NCBI GenBank assembly: GCA_025458525.1 | Contig: JALOSF010000015.1 | Coordinates: forward strand, 1-41,304 | Length of the DNA stretch: 41,304 nucleotides | From: Cypionkella sp. | GTDB taxonomy: Bacteria; Pseudomonadota; Alphaproteobacteria; Rhodobacterales; Rhodobacteraceae | Direction: 5' to 3' | Part shown: piece by piece, positions 31,758 to 41,304 of the stretch | Layout: every line of letters starts with the position of its first letter | Numbering within the stretch: the stretch's first letter is position 1 | Made by a program: the position numbers and the translations under genes | Notes under the pieces: generated by a model | What the model saw: only the letters and a program-made list of their open reading frames with translations | What the model was told of the DNA's origin: nothing | Databases searched by the model: none

Positions 31758-32762
31758 TTATCTTGCGTTCCAGCTGCGATACCACTCGACGAAGCGGGAG
31801 ACGCCTGCGTGCAGATCGGTGCGGGGCAGCGGGCCAACCAGATCGGTCAACAACCGGGAGTCGGCCCAAGTGGCCGGAACGTCGCCAGGCTGCATTGGCA
31901 GCAGGTTCCGGATCGCCTGCCGCCCGGTCGCGGCCTCGATCGCGGTGATGAAATCTGTCAACTGTTCGGGCGCGCCATTCCCGATGTTCACCACCCGGAA
32001 CGGGGCGACGGGTGACAGGCTGTCTGCCGCGCTGATCGGCGTGGTGCCGGGGGGCGTTGCGATCAGCCGGGTGATGCCCTCGACCAGATCGTCCACATAG
32101 GTGAAGTCGCGGCTCATGTTGCCGTGGTTATAGACGTCGATCGGATCGCCATTCAAAATCGCCTTGGTGAACTTGAACAAGGCCATGTCGGGCCGACCCC
32201 AAGGCCCGTAAACGGTAAAGAAGCGGAACATCGTGGTGGGCAGGCCGAACAGATGCGCATAGCTGTGCGCCATCGCCTCGTTGGCGATCTTGGTTGCCGC
32301 ATAAAAGCTCATCGGATGGGTGGCGCGGTCGGTTTCGGCATAGGGCATGCGCGTGTTGGCACCATAGGCCGAGGAGGTCGAGGCCATGAGCAGATGGGCG
32401 GGCGGACAGGCGCGGGCCGCCTCCAGCACCTCATGCGTGCCAATCAGGTTCGACTGCACATAGGACCGGGGCGCATCGATGGAATAGCGCACACCGGCCT
32501 GCGCCGCGAGATGGAGGATCGCATCGGGGCGCAGATCGGCCACAAGCGCGGTCAAGCGGCCTTCGTCCTCCAGCATGCCTTGGTGAAAGGCAAAGCCCGG
32601 ATCGGCCTCCAGCCGGTCGAGACGCGCCTGTTTCAGGGCCGGATCGTAATAATGGGTCAGGCCGTCGAAGCCGATCACCTGCCAGCCGTCGGCCAGCAGC
32701 CGACGTGACAGGTGATAGCCGATGAAGCCTGCCGCCCCGGTGATCAGTGCCTTGCGTTGCAT
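31758..32762 (-). CDS. NAD-dependent epimerase, UDP-glucuronate 4-epimerase-like
   Basis: A 334-residue extended short-chain dehydrogenase. The NAD motif GAAGFIGYHLS is at about 8-18, HLAAQAGVRYSID near 87-99, and the catalytic Ser region STSSAYGANT near 127-136. The YxxxK motif is in SFYAATKIANEAM near 152-164, and FRFFTVYGPWGRPDMALF near 178-195 is very characteristic of UDP-glucuronate/galacturonate epimerases. It would make UDP-galacturonate for capsule, LPS or exopolysaccharide. AAAGGGAAAGA just upstream is the ribosome binding site. It follows the EamA transporter gene by 63 bases on the same strand. It is convergent with the dehydrogenase gene at 30685. Confidence 0.88.
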   Translation of the reverse strand: MQRKALITGAAGFIGYHLSRRLLADGWQVIGFDGLTHYYDPALKQARLDRLEADPGFAFHQGMLEDEGRLTALVADLRPDAILHLAAQAGVRYSIDAPRSYVQSNLIGTHEVLEAARACPPAHLLMASTSSAYGANTRMPYAETDRATHPMSFYAATKIANEAMAHSYAHLFGLPTTMFRFFTVYGPWGRPDMALFKFTKAILNGDPIDVYNHGNMSRDFTYVDDLVEGITRLIATPPGTTPISAADSLSPVAPFRVVNIGNGAPEQLTDFITAIEAATGRQAIRNLLPMQPGDVPATWADSRLLTDLVGPLPRTDLHAGVSRFVEWYRSWNAR

Positions 32763-32825
32763 CCGTCTTTCCCTTTTGCGCTGCCTGTTCTTAGCGGCTT
32801 GGACCGGTTCGGGTAAGGGGCAAGC

Positions 32826-33716
32826 TCAGCCGGGCTGATCGACCGGCAGGCCCGGGGGGCGGCGTCTTGCCCCCGAAAGCGCATTCAGCGCCACCGCAGC
32901 CAGAAGCACCGCACCGCCCACCCATGTGCCCGCCGAGGCGGTTTCGCCCAAGACCACAAACACCCACAGCGGGGCAAGCAGCACTTCGACCATCGACAGC
33001 AGGGTAAGCTCGGCGGCCGGGATCACCCGGCTGCCTGCGGTGTAAAGCGCCATCCCACTGGCGAGGATCCCCGCACCCATGGCAAGCGCAATGGCGATAT
33101 CGCGTGAAGGCACCCAAAGGGGCTGACCCGTGACCCCCAGAGCCAGAGCCGCCGCTGCCATCGAAAACAGACCGCCCAGCACCACCGCCGGCAGCATGTC
33201 GGACAGGCGGCCCCACCGCAGCGCAATGGTAAAACCGGCAAAGCCAAGGGCAGAGGTCAGGGCGGCAAGATTGCCCGCCATCGCCCCGGCGGCAAGACCC
33301 TCGCGCACCATCAGAAACATCCCGATCCCTGCCAGCGCAATCGCAGCCCAGGTGGCGTGGCGCACGGTTTCGTGCAAGATCAGCCAGCCCAGCAGGGCCG
33401 CGAGAAAGGGCGAGGCAGAGAACAGGAACACGGCATTTGCCACCGTCGTGGCCTGAAAGGCAAAGATTGCGCCGCCAAAGGCCAGCACGAGGCCAAGCCC
33501 GCCAATCGCGCCCGACCAGCCGATCCGCGTCACGGGCGGCAGCTTGCCGCCAGAGCGCCACAGGATCACCGCGACAAGCACGGGCACCATCCCGGCCGAC
33601 CGCCAGAACAGCACGGCCCAGGTGCCCGCCTCGCTGATCTGACGGATCAAGAGCCCGTTCAGCGACCACAGCAGGGCAGCCAACAGCACCAGTTTCACGC
33701 CCGTTGTGTAGTGCAT
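32826..33716 (-). CDS. EamA/DMT-family transporter
   Basis: A 296-residue membrane protein with ten predicted helices in two EamA repeats (about 5-135 and 148-285). Diagnostic segments are ALLWSLNGLLIRQIS, FAFQATTVANAVFLFSASPFLAALLGWLILHE in the first half and AELTLLSMVEVLLAPLWVFVVLGE in the second. The family exports or imports small metabolites such as amino acids or nucleotide sugars; the substrate cannot be told. A strong GGAGGTGGGG site precedes the ATG. The gene lies 81 bases after ghrA on the same strand and could be the tail of the rod-shape operon transcript. Confidence 0.88.
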   Translation of the reverse strand: MHYTTGVKLVLLAALLWSLNGLLIRQISEAGTWAVLFWRSAGMVPVLVAVILWRSGGKLPPVTRIGWSGAIGGLGLVLAFGGAIFAFQATTVANAVFLFSASPFLAALLGWLILHETVRHATWAAIALAGIGMFLMVREGLAAGAMAGNLAALTSALGFAGFTIALRWGRLSDMLPAVVLGGLFSMAAAALALGVTGQPLWVPSRDIAIALAMGAGILASGMALYTAGSRVIPAAELTLLSMVEVLLAPLWVFVVLGETASAGTWVGGAVLLAAVALNALSGARRRPPGLPVDQPG

Positions 33717-33797
33717 GGCCCCACCTCCGTGCCCGTGACGATCAAAGGCGGTGCAAGGGGGCGCGTCTGTCCCATCTGCGACGCGCGGAGGTCGGGG

Positions 33798-34724
33798 TCA
33801 GTAACCCAGACGCCGATCGACCAGATGCAGCAGCGGCTGCCCGGCCTCGGCCCGGCGGATGTTTTGCGCAATCACGCGGGCGGCGCTGTCGGGCCGGGTG
33901 TCCGCGGCGATGTGGGGCGTGACGGTGACTTGGGGGTGCGACCAGAACGGGTGATCCTGCGGCAGCGGCTCTGTCCGGAACACATCCAGCGTTGCATGGC
34001 CGATCTGTCCGCTGTCCAGCGCCGCGAGCAAGGCCGCGTCGTCGATCAGCGCGCCGCGGCCTGGGTTGAGGATCACGGCGCCGCGCGCGGGCAGGGCGAG
34101 CGTTGCGGCATTCAACAGGTTTTCCGTCTGCGGCGTGCGTGGCAGCAGCGTCACCACGATCTGCGCCCCGTGAAGCGCCTGATGCAGCCCGTCGGACCCC
34201 GACAGGCAGCGCAGGCCAGCCACGGATTTCGGTGCCCTGCTCCAGCCCGTGACCGGAAAATTGAGTGCGGCAAGCGCAAGGGCACAGGCGCGGCCAAGCT
34301 CGCCCAGCCCAAGCACCGTGACCGGCCGGTCGCGCGCCAGCGGCGGGCAGACGGGAACCCAGCGCCGATCGGGGTTGAGGATATGGGCATCCATGCCAAG
34401 ATGATGGCGCAGGGTGTGACCCACCACCCATTCGACCATCCCTTCGGTCAAGGCAGGATCGACCATGCGACACAGCGGCTGGGTCAGGCTGGCATTGCCC
34501 ACGATCCGCTCCACGCCCGCCCAAAGCGACAGCACCGCCTTGGCCCGGGTGAAGGGTGTGAAATCCTGCAAGGGCGCACTTGGGGCATAGACGATGTAAT
34601 CCACCGTCTCGGGCGCGGCCTCCAGCACCAGATCCGCCGCAACCCCTGCTTCGGTCAGGGCGCGGGGCAGGGCATCCTTGTACTCGTCCCAAAGGCTGGG
34701 CGCTGCGAACAGGACCACCGGCAT
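33798..34724 (-). CDS. ghrA: Glyoxylate/hydroxypyruvate reductase A
   Basis: A 308-residue dehydrogenase of the GhrA branch, which is shorter and lacks the standard N-terminal fold of GyaR. The nucleotide motif is VTVLGLGELGRACALAL at about 135-151. The catalytic Arg is in LNPGRGALIDD near 222, Glu in LDVFRTEPLPQDHPFW near 250, and His in VTPHIAADT near 272. VEWVVGHTLRHH near 97-108 is also family-typical. It reduces glyoxylate and hydroxypyruvate with NADPH. The ATG follows the rodA stop with no intervening base (TAG-ATG), so translation is probably coupled to a cell-shape gene, an odd functional pairing. Confidence 0.9.
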   Translation of the reverse strand: MPVVLFAAPSLWDEYKDALPRALTEAGVAADLVLEAAPETVDYIVYAPSAPLQDFTPFTRAKAVLSLWAGVERIVGNASLTQPLCRMVDPALTEGMVEWVVGHTLRHHLGMDAHILNPDRRWVPVCPPLARDRPVTVLGLGELGRACALALAALNFPVTGWSRAPKSVAGLRCLSGSDGLHQALHGAQIVVTLLPRTPQTENLLNAATLALPARGAVILNPGRGALIDDAALLAALDSGQIGHATLDVFRTEPLPQDHPFWSHPQVTVTPHIAADTRPDSAARVIAQNIRRAEAGQPLLHLVDRRLGY

Positions 34725-35864
34725 CTAGCGCGGCCTGTGGACATGGGCGCTCTGGATCAGTCCAAAGGCCACCAGCAGCACCAGCATGGCCGAGCCGCCA
34801 TAAGACAGGAACGGCAGCGGCACGCCCACCACCGGCGCAAGGCCCATCACCATGGACAGGTTCACCGCCAGATAAAGAAAGAAGTTCACCGCAATCCCAA
34901 GGATGAGCAGGGTTGAAAACCTGTCCTTGTTCTGGATCGCCGAGACATAGCAGAAAAACAGGATCAGTCCGTAAAGCACCAAAAGGCTGAACACGCCGAC
35001 AAAGCCGAATTCTTCGCCCAGCGTGGTGAAGATGAAATCGGTGTGCTTTTCGGGCAGAAAGTTCAGGCGGCTTTGTGTGCCCTGCATGAAGCCCTTGCCG
35101 CTCCATCCGCCAGAGCCGAGGGCGATCTGCGCCTGAATGATGTTATAGCCCGCCCCCAAAGGGTCGGCGGTCGGGTCAAGGAACGTGTCGATGCGGCGGA
35201 ACTGGTAATCGTGCAGCAATTGCCACGGCGTGCCACGGCTGGCCATCACGGCCCAGATCGCAGCGACGACGCCCCCGATCACCACCGCGAAATACCACAG
35301 GCTGACCCCCGCCAGCAGCATGACGGCCCCGCCGATCATCAACAGGATCAGCGCGGTGCCAAGGTTGGGCTGCATCAACACCAGAACCGTCGGGATCACG
35401 GTCAGCACGACCGGGATCAGCACCCAGAACAGCCGCGACGTCTTTTTCACATCCAGCCAGTCGTAATAGGCGGCCAGCATCATCACCAGAGTGACTTTCA
35501 TCAGTTCCGAAGGTTGCAGCCGCAGGCCGCCGAACTCGATCCAGCGTTGGGCCCCCATGCCCATGGCGCCAAAGAATTCGACGACCAGCAGCAGCAGGAC
35601 CGAAACGATATAGGCAAGCAGCGACATGTTGCGCCAAAACCAGATCGGCACGAAGGCAACAAAGAACATCAGCACCGCGCCAAGCGCAAAGATCTGCATC
35701 TGGCGCCCGGCCCAGACATCCATCCGCCCGCCCGCGATGGAATAGAGCGCAAGCCAGCCTACCGCCGACACCGCCGTGACCAGCACGATCAGCGGCCAGT
35801 TCAGATACAGAACCTTGCGCAGGCCCGTCGGCACATATTTGACGCGATATTCCAGAAAGCTCAT
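34725..35864 (-). CDS. rodA: RodA, SEDS peptidoglycan glycosyltransferase
   Basis: A 379-residue integral membrane enzyme that polymerises lipid II during rod elongation, working with the transpeptidase MrdA. About ten helices are present. SEDS landmarks are GAQRWIEFGGLRLQPSELMK near 103-122, MQPNLGTALIL near 162-172, GSGGWSGKGFMQGTQSRLNFLPEKHTDFIFTTLGEEFGF near 250-288, and the C-terminal GLAPVVGVPLPFLSYGGSAM. The Asp in EKHTDFIF matches the position of the essential catalytic Asp of RodA. It is separated from mrdA by 9 bases and abuts ghrA. Confidence 0.95.
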   Translation of the reverse strand: MSFLEYRVKYVPTGLRKVLYLNWPLIVLVTAVSAVGWLALYSIAGGRMDVWAGRQMQIFALGAVLMFFVAFVPIWFWRNMSLLAYIVSVLLLLVVEFFGAMGMGAQRWIEFGGLRLQPSELMKVTLVMMLAAYYDWLDVKKTSRLFWVLIPVVLTVIPTVLVLMQPNLGTALILLMIGGAVMLLAGVSLWYFAVVIGGVVAAIWAVMASRGTPWQLLHDYQFRRIDTFLDPTADPLGAGYNIIQAQIALGSGGWSGKGFMQGTQSRLNFLPEKHTDFIFTTLGEEFGFVGVFSLLVLYGLILFFCYVSAIQNKDRFSTLLILGIAVNFFLYLAVNLSMVMGLAPVVGVPLPFLSYGGSAMLVLLVAFGLIQSAHVHRPR

Positions 35865-35873
35865 GCCCCGCCC

Positions 35874-37817
35874 CTAAGCCCGGCTGGAGGAAGGGGCGCG
35901 ACCGTCGGCATCGCGCAGCGGCAGCTTTTCCAGCATGGATTCGATGCGGTTGCGCTGACTTGACGGATAGGCAGACAGCGGCGGCAGACCATCGCTCATC
36001 GCGCGCAGGATCACGTCGCGGGCAATGGGCGCTGCGGCGGTGGATCCGCCCCCGCCGTGTTCCACCACCACCGAGACGGCATAGCGGGGGTTGATATAGG
36101 GCGCATAGCCCACGAACAGCGCGTGGTCGCGGCGGTTCCACGGCAACTGGTCGTTCGAAATCACCCCGCGCGCCCGTTCGGCGGCGGTGATGTTGCGCAC
36201 CTGGCTGGTGCCGGTCTTTCCGGCCCAGACCATCGCCTCGTCCACAATGCGCGAGGATTTTGCCGTGCCGCGTTCGTCATTCATGACGGCATACATGCCC
36301 GAGCGGATCTTGCGCATGATCTCCTCCTCGATCCCGAGGCTTGGCGCCTCGGCGATCGGGGTTTCCTTTCCGTCGATCGATTTCACCAGACGCGGCACCA
36401 CCGCGCGACCCGTCGCAATGCGCGCCGTCATCACCGCAAGCTGCAACGGAGAGGTCAGCACATAGCCCTGGCCGATACTGGCGTTGATCGTGTCGCCAAT
36501 GCGCCAGTCCTGCTTGTGCCGTTCCATCTTCCAGGCGCGATTGGGCATGATGCCTTCGGCGATGGCAGACATCGGAATGTCATGGCGCACGCCCAGCCCG
36601 AACAGCTTGCCCATCTCGGCGATCTTTTCGATGCCGACGCGCTGCGCGATGTCGTAATAATAGACATCGCAGCTTTCGCTGAGCGAGCGTTCAAGGTTGA
36701 CCGCCCCATGCCCCGCGCGTTTCCAGCAATGGAACCGCCGCCCGCCGAATTCCAGATACCCGGGGCAGCGCACCGTGGTATTGACGGTGATCAGCCCTTC
36801 CTTCAGGGCGGCCAAAGCCGTGATCATCTTGAAGGTGGACCCCGGCGGATAGACGCCCTGCACCGTCTTGTTGGCCAGCGGCCGGTGATCATCTTCCATC
36901 AATCCGTTGTAATCGGCATGGCTTATGCCGCGCACGAACAGGTTCGGATCAAAGGAGGGCGAGGAGACGATGGCAATGATATCGCCATTTGTCACATCCA
37001 TGACCACCGCGGCGGCCGATTCATCGCCCAGCCGCGCTTGCACGAAATTCTGCACATCCGCATCGATGGTCAGCCGCACATCGGCGCCCGGGTCGCCTTC
37101 CTCGCGCTCCAACTCGCGCATCACGCGGCCCACGGCATTCACCTCGATCCGCCGGGTGCCCGCCCGGCCGCGCAGATGATCCTCAAGCCAGCGTTCCACC
37201 CCGATCTTGCCGATCTGGAATTTGGGGATGCGCAACAGCGGGTCGGGCGATTCGATCCCTTCGAGATCGCGTTCGGACACCGGCCCGACATAGCCAAGCA
37301 CATGGGCGAAATCGGTGTCGCGGGGGTAAATCCGGCTGAGCCCCACCTCGGGCGAGACGCCGGGAAGCGACGGCGCATTCAGCGCCACCTTCGACAGATC
37401 GTCCCATGTCAGCCGGTCTGCCACCGTGATCGGGGCAAAGGGGCTGGTGCGCATCATCTCTTTCGCGGTGCGGTCCAGATCCTCGGCCGACAGCGGGATG
37501 ACATGGGCAAGTTTTGCCAGCACCTCATCGACATCGCCCGCATCCTCGCGCGTGATGACGACCCGGTAGTTTTGTTCATTGCCCGCCAGAAGTTTGCCAT
37601 TGCGGTCATGGATCAGCCCGCGCGCCGGCGGGATCAGCCGGATCGAGATGCGGTTTTCCTCGGCCAGCAGCTTGAACTGGTCGGCCTGATCGACCGACAG
37701 ATAGCGCATCCGCGCGCCCAGAACGGCAAACATCGCCGTCATCGCGCCGCCAAGCAGCAGCGCCCTGCGATGCGTCACGCGGGCAGACTCTTCGGTTTCC
37801 TTTGGGCTGCGTCTCAT
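35874..37817 (-). CDS. mrdA: MrdA, penicillin-binding protein 2
   Basis: A 647-residue transpeptidase that cross-links peptidoglycan in the elongasome. There is an N-terminal cytoplasmic tail, then one membrane helix (about 20-40). A pedestal domain follows (about 45-240) with GLIHDRNGKLLAGNE and the RIYPRDTDFAHVLGYVG segment. The transpeptidase domain runs from about 260 to the end. The active site is SxxK in PPGSTFKMI with Ser near 327, SxD/N in SLSESCDVYYYD near 380, and KTG in AGKTGTSQ near 532. The frame is open to 37883, but GAAGG seven bases before the ATG at 37817 decides the start. It overlaps neither neighbour but lies 11 bases after mreD. Confidence 0.95.
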   Translation of the reverse strand: MRRSPKETEESARVTHRRALLLGGAMTAMFAVLGARMRYLSVDQADQFKLLAEENRISIRLIPPARGLIHDRNGKLLAGNEQNYRVVITREDAGDVDEVLAKLAHVIPLSAEDLDRTAKEMMRTSPFAPITVADRLTWDDLSKVALNAPSLPGVSPEVGLSRIYPRDTDFAHVLGYVGPVSERDLEGIESPDPLLRIPKFQIGKIGVERWLEDHLRGRAGTRRIEVNAVGRVMRELEREEGDPGADVRLTIDADVQNFVQARLGDESAAAVVMDVTNGDIIAIVSSPSFDPNLFVRGISHADYNGLMEDDHRPLANKTVQGVYPPGSTFKMITALAALKEGLITVNTTVRCPGYLEFGGRRFHCWKRAGHGAVNLERSLSESCDVYYYDIAQRVGIEKIAEMGKLFGLGVRHDIPMSAIAEGIMPNRAWKMERHKQDWRIGDTINASIGQGYVLTSPLQLAVMTARIATGRAVVPRLVKSIDGKETPIAEAPSLGIEEEIMRKIRSGMYAVMNDERGTAKSSRIVDEAMVWAGKTGTSQVRNITAAERARGVISNDQLPWNRRDHALFVGYAPYINPRYAVSVVVEHGGGGSTAAAPIARDVILRAMSDGLPPLSAYPSSQRNRIESMLEKLPLRDADGRAPSSSRA

Positions 37818-37827
37818 TCTGATACCT

Positions 37828-38376
37828 TCACAACCGGCGTCCGAAACTGTCAACCTCGCCGGTGGCGGGCTTGCGCAGGTCAAAGGCCAGTCGGCTGATG
37901 CCCACCACGACAGGATAACACAGGATCGACCACAGAACCTGCATCAGGGCAAAGCCAAATCCGGGTTGCGGCAGGAACGATAGCGTGAAGACCAGCCGAT
38001 ACCCAAGCAGGCAGGCGATCATCAGACCCGCAACCATGGCCCATTCGGCCACCAGGGTAAGCTCGCGCGTCAAGGCCACACGGCTGCGCACGAATTCCAC
38101 CGCGACCACCACCAGCGCCGTCCAAAGCCCCGGCGGGCGCATCAGCACCATGTCTTCAAGCAGCAGCACCCCGGCAAGCAGCCAGACCGGCAGGTAATCG
38201 GGCCGCCGCGTGGCCCAGGCAAAGATCAGGCACAGCAACAGATCGGGCCCGGGCCAGTCGCCGGCCTCGGACCCAAGCGGCAACAGCCGCGCATAAAGCA
38301 GCAAAAGGGCGATGCCGACAAACACCGCCCGGTAAAACCAGATGCTGGACCGCAGCGCATCACCCATCGCCGCCAT
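37828..38376 (-). CDS. mreD: MreD, rod-shape-determining membrane protein
   Basis: A 182-residue protein with five to six hydrophobic helices, the usual size for MreD. The segments PDLLLCLIFAWATRRPDYLPVWLLAGVLLLEDMVLMRPPG (about 43-82) and the final FDLRKPATGEVDSFGRRL are family-like. MreD is part of the elongasome that joins MreC, MrdA and RodA. The start at 38376 overlaps the mreC stop by 17 bases; the ATG at 38367 would shorten the overlap to 8. Confidence 0.88.
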   Translation of the reverse strand: MAAMGDALRSSIWFYRAVFVGIALLLLYARLLPLGSEAGDWPGPDLLLCLIFAWATRRPDYLPVWLLAGVLLLEDMVLMRPPGLWTALVVVAVEFVRSRVALTRELTLVAEWAMVAGLMIACLLGYRLVFTLSFLPQPGFGFALMQVLWSILCYPVVVGISRLAFDLRKPATGEVDSFGRRL

Positions 38377-39343
38377 CCGTCTCGGTCGAGGCGTCGGCAG
38401 CGGGCTCTGCCTCGGGCTGGGTGCCGCGGGCGGGCAACGCCTCGGTGTTGAGCGCGCCGGACGTGTCTGGCCCGTCGGGAACCACGGGCGGCGCGATCAG
38501 GGCGCCTGCATCGGTGATCGGCGTCAATTCATGGCTGCGCAGCACGCGCAGGAATTCCAGCCGCTGGTAATCCGCGCTCAGGCTGACGCGCAGGCGGCGG
38601 TCATTGCCCAGCACCACGGTGCCGACCAGAAGCCCGGCCGGGAACATGCCGCCATCGCCGGAACTGACCACGCGGTCGCCCGGGCGCACCTCGTCGGATT
38701 GTTCCAGAAATTCAAGCGGCGGCAGGGCGGTGTTGTCGCCCGACAAAAGCCCCTTCTGGCCCGAAGGCTGCACCGTCACCGGGATACGGCTGTTGGTGTC
38801 GGTCAGCAGGATCACCCGGCTTGTGCGCTCTCCGACGCCCGAGATGCGGCCGACAACGCCGATGCCATCCATCGTGGCCCAGCCATCCAGAATGCCATCG
38901 CGCGCGCCCACATTGATCAGCACCGATTGGCGGAACGGGCTGCCGCTGTCGGCCAGAACCTGCCCGGTCACATGGGTCAGCTTGGGGTCCAGCCGCACCT
39001 GATTGAGGTCCAGAAGCCGCGCGTTTTGCTGTTCAAGCTGCAAGGCCGCCTCTTTCCAGGCCTTCATCTGCTGCAATTCGCGGCGCAGGTCCTGGTTCTG
39101 TTCGTGCAGGCTGGCATAGCTCTGGAACTGGTCGATCATGCCCGCGGCCTTGGTGATCGGCGTCATCACCCAGTCAAAAGACGGCACCACCCGGTCCACC
39201 AGGGCCGCCCGGTAGCGTTCGACCCGCGGGCTGTCGATCCGCCAAAGCAGGAACAGACCCAGCAGCACAAGCACGAGGAGCCCCACCAGAACCCGGCGCA
39301 AGGGGCGCGAAAAATCTTCCGGGTCTGTGCGCGTCTTGGCCAT
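38360..39343 (-). CDS. mreC: MreC, rod-shape-determining protein
   Basis: A 327-residue bitopic membrane protein. A short Arg-rich cytoplasmic start is followed by a membrane helix (about 17-35). A coiled coil comes next (about 75-113), with YASLHEQNQDLRRELQQMKAWKEAALQLEQQNARLLDL. The periplasmic beta-domains (about 120-275) have GARDGILDGWATMDGIGVVGRISGVGERTSRVILLTD, very typical of MreC. The C-terminal tail (about 280-327) is acidic and Pro-rich. MreC scaffolds the elongasome and activates MrdA. The gene follows mreB by 72 bases and overlaps mreD. Confidence 0.94.
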   Translation of the reverse strand: MAKTRTDPEDFSRPLRRVLVGLLVLVLLGLFLLWRIDSPRVERYRAALVDRVVPSFDWVMTPITKAAGMIDQFQSYASLHEQNQDLRRELQQMKAWKEAALQLEQQNARLLDLNQVRLDPKLTHVTGQVLADSGSPFRQSVLINVGARDGILDGWATMDGIGVVGRISGVGERTSRVILLTDTNSRIPVTVQPSGQKGLLSGDNTALPPLEFLEQSDEVRPGDRVVSSGDGGMFPAGLLVGTVVLGNDRRLRVSLSADYQRLEFLRVLRSHELTPITDAGALIAPPVVPDGPDTSGALNTEALPARGTQPEAEPAADASTETDGGDG

Positions 39344-39415
39344 GCCGGTCCGTCAGTTCCGTTCCAAAAGGTCCGGCGCAAGGGCCGGGTCAACCTGATC
39401 CGGCAAGGTGCCAGA

Positions 39416-40764
<1,349 letters not shown>

Positions 40765-41127
40765 TCATTCGGTGACGGTGACGCGGATCTTGTCGCCCGA
40801 CACCGTGATGGTTTCCTTGCCCGGGGTCGTTGCGATGAAGATCACCTCGACCGCTGGCGTCATGCCACCGCAGGACCGGCTGTTTCGCACGCCCGGCTTG
40901 CCATAGACGATCTGGCCGGTCTTGAGAAACCGCGTCTTGAGCCGGTTCTTCCCCGGAAGCGTCCCGCAGGTTTCGCCGCGGATGCCGTGGATGACCTTTT
41001 GTTGCCCGACTTTCAACGAAACGCTGGGCGCCCATTCGATCAGGTTCGAGGCGTCGGCATCGGCAGATCGCGGCAAGGCCGTCAGGGCAAGGGCGGCCAA
41101 AGACAGGGCAAAGACAAGACGCAGCAT
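40765..41127 (-). CDS. Small exported protein of unknown function
   Basis: A 120-residue protein. The signal peptide (about 1-24) ends near RSADADA. The mature part is predicted beta-rich, with VSLKVGQQKVIHG, TRFLKTGQIVYGKPG, AVEVIFIATTPGKETITV and KIRVTVTE. Two cysteines (in RGETCGTL and NSRSCGGM, about residues 54 and 86) could form one disulfide. AAAGGA seven bases before the ATG is a clear ribosome binding site. The Ig-like strand pattern and its TPGKETITV segment recall periplasmic beta-sandwich proteins, but I do not recognise a family. It precedes mreB on the same strand. Confidence 0.75.
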   Translation of the reverse strand: MLRLVFALSLAALALTALPRSADADASNLIEWAPSVSLKVGQQKVIHGIRGETCGTLPGKNRLKTRFLKTGQIVYGKPGVRNSRSCGGMTPAVEVIFIATTPGKETITVSGDKIRVTVTE

Positions 41128-41209
41128 GACAAATCCTTTCTGAAACCAATTCCGAAAGCGTCACACCGGCGTGGGGCCGTGTCAATCCGGCCGCGCGGCG
41201 GTCCCGGGC

Positions 41210-41304
41210 TTAGGGCTGCGCGCGGCGCTCTGTCGCTTCGGCGGCCTTGATCACCTCGGCGATGCGCAGACCGATCCCGCGGCTGCCCTTGACCGAAGGA
41301 TGGA
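41210..41304 (-). CDS. C-terminal end of an unidentified protein
   Basis: The last 30 codons of a gene running in from the right edge on the minus strand, ending PSVKGSRGIGLRIAEVIKAA then about nine polar residues and TAA (41212-41210). The piece is helical at its end and has normal codon use for the window. It is too short to name. It probably belongs to a gene transcribed towards the small exported-protein gene, 83 bases away. Confidence 0.6.
   Translation of the reverse strand, partial: HPSVKGSRGIGLRIAEVIKAAEATERRAQP

Overview
The window is a high-GC chromosomal segment from an alphaproteobacterium, most likely of the Rhodobacter/Paracoccus group (Rhodobacterales). This rests on the base composition, dense ATGA-type gene overlaps, and a full mreBCD-mrdA-rodA block. 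It also rests on the MoxR-DUF58-DUF4159 operon and on small secreted proteins of the style seen in that order. Taxonomy is inferred from gene content only. I saw no rRNA, tRNA, insertion sequence, phage gene or CRISPR array.

Layout. 1-3067 (+): the 3' end of opgH, a secreted esterase, then a CcdA-type membrane thiol transporter with an exported thioredoxin. 3097-6428 (-): a hybrid histidine kinase and its OmpR-type response regulator, divergent from 6650-10955 (+), a three-gene ABC importer of the AfuABC type that probably takes up an organophosphate rather than iron. 11110-17823 (+): an overlapping operon of MoxR ATPase, DUF58 protein, BatA/DUF4159 membrane protein and a VWA/GATase-like membrane protein, meeting a convergent DUF599 gene. 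18635-22508 (+): glcDEF, glycolate oxidase. 22530-24784: a small exported protein (-) and two tandem trypsin-like proteases (+).

24780-25425 (+): a small heat-shock gene with a sigma-32-like promoter, a ROSE-type RNA thermometer over its ribosome binding site, and a clear terminator. 25458-27910 (-): an ECF sigma factor translationally coupled to a membrane VWA protein. 28070-30520 (-): an exported peptidoglycan-binding protein, a cation diffusion facilitator and an SH3-domain protein. 30685-31671 (+): a 2-hydroxyacid dehydrogenase. 31758-40440 (-): the cell-shape block mreB-mreC-mreD-mrdA-rodA, followed closely by ghrA, an EamA transporter and a UDP-glucuronate-type epimerase. 40765-41304 (-): a small exported protein and the 3' end of an unidentified gene.

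Most of the window is ordinary core genome. The points most worth a second look are: an mreB reading frame broken by what looks like a 13-base loss; the ROSE element; the sensor-coupled AfuA-like transporter; the sigma factor/VWA pair; and the two proteases that share an unusual active-site box and a common C-terminal tail.
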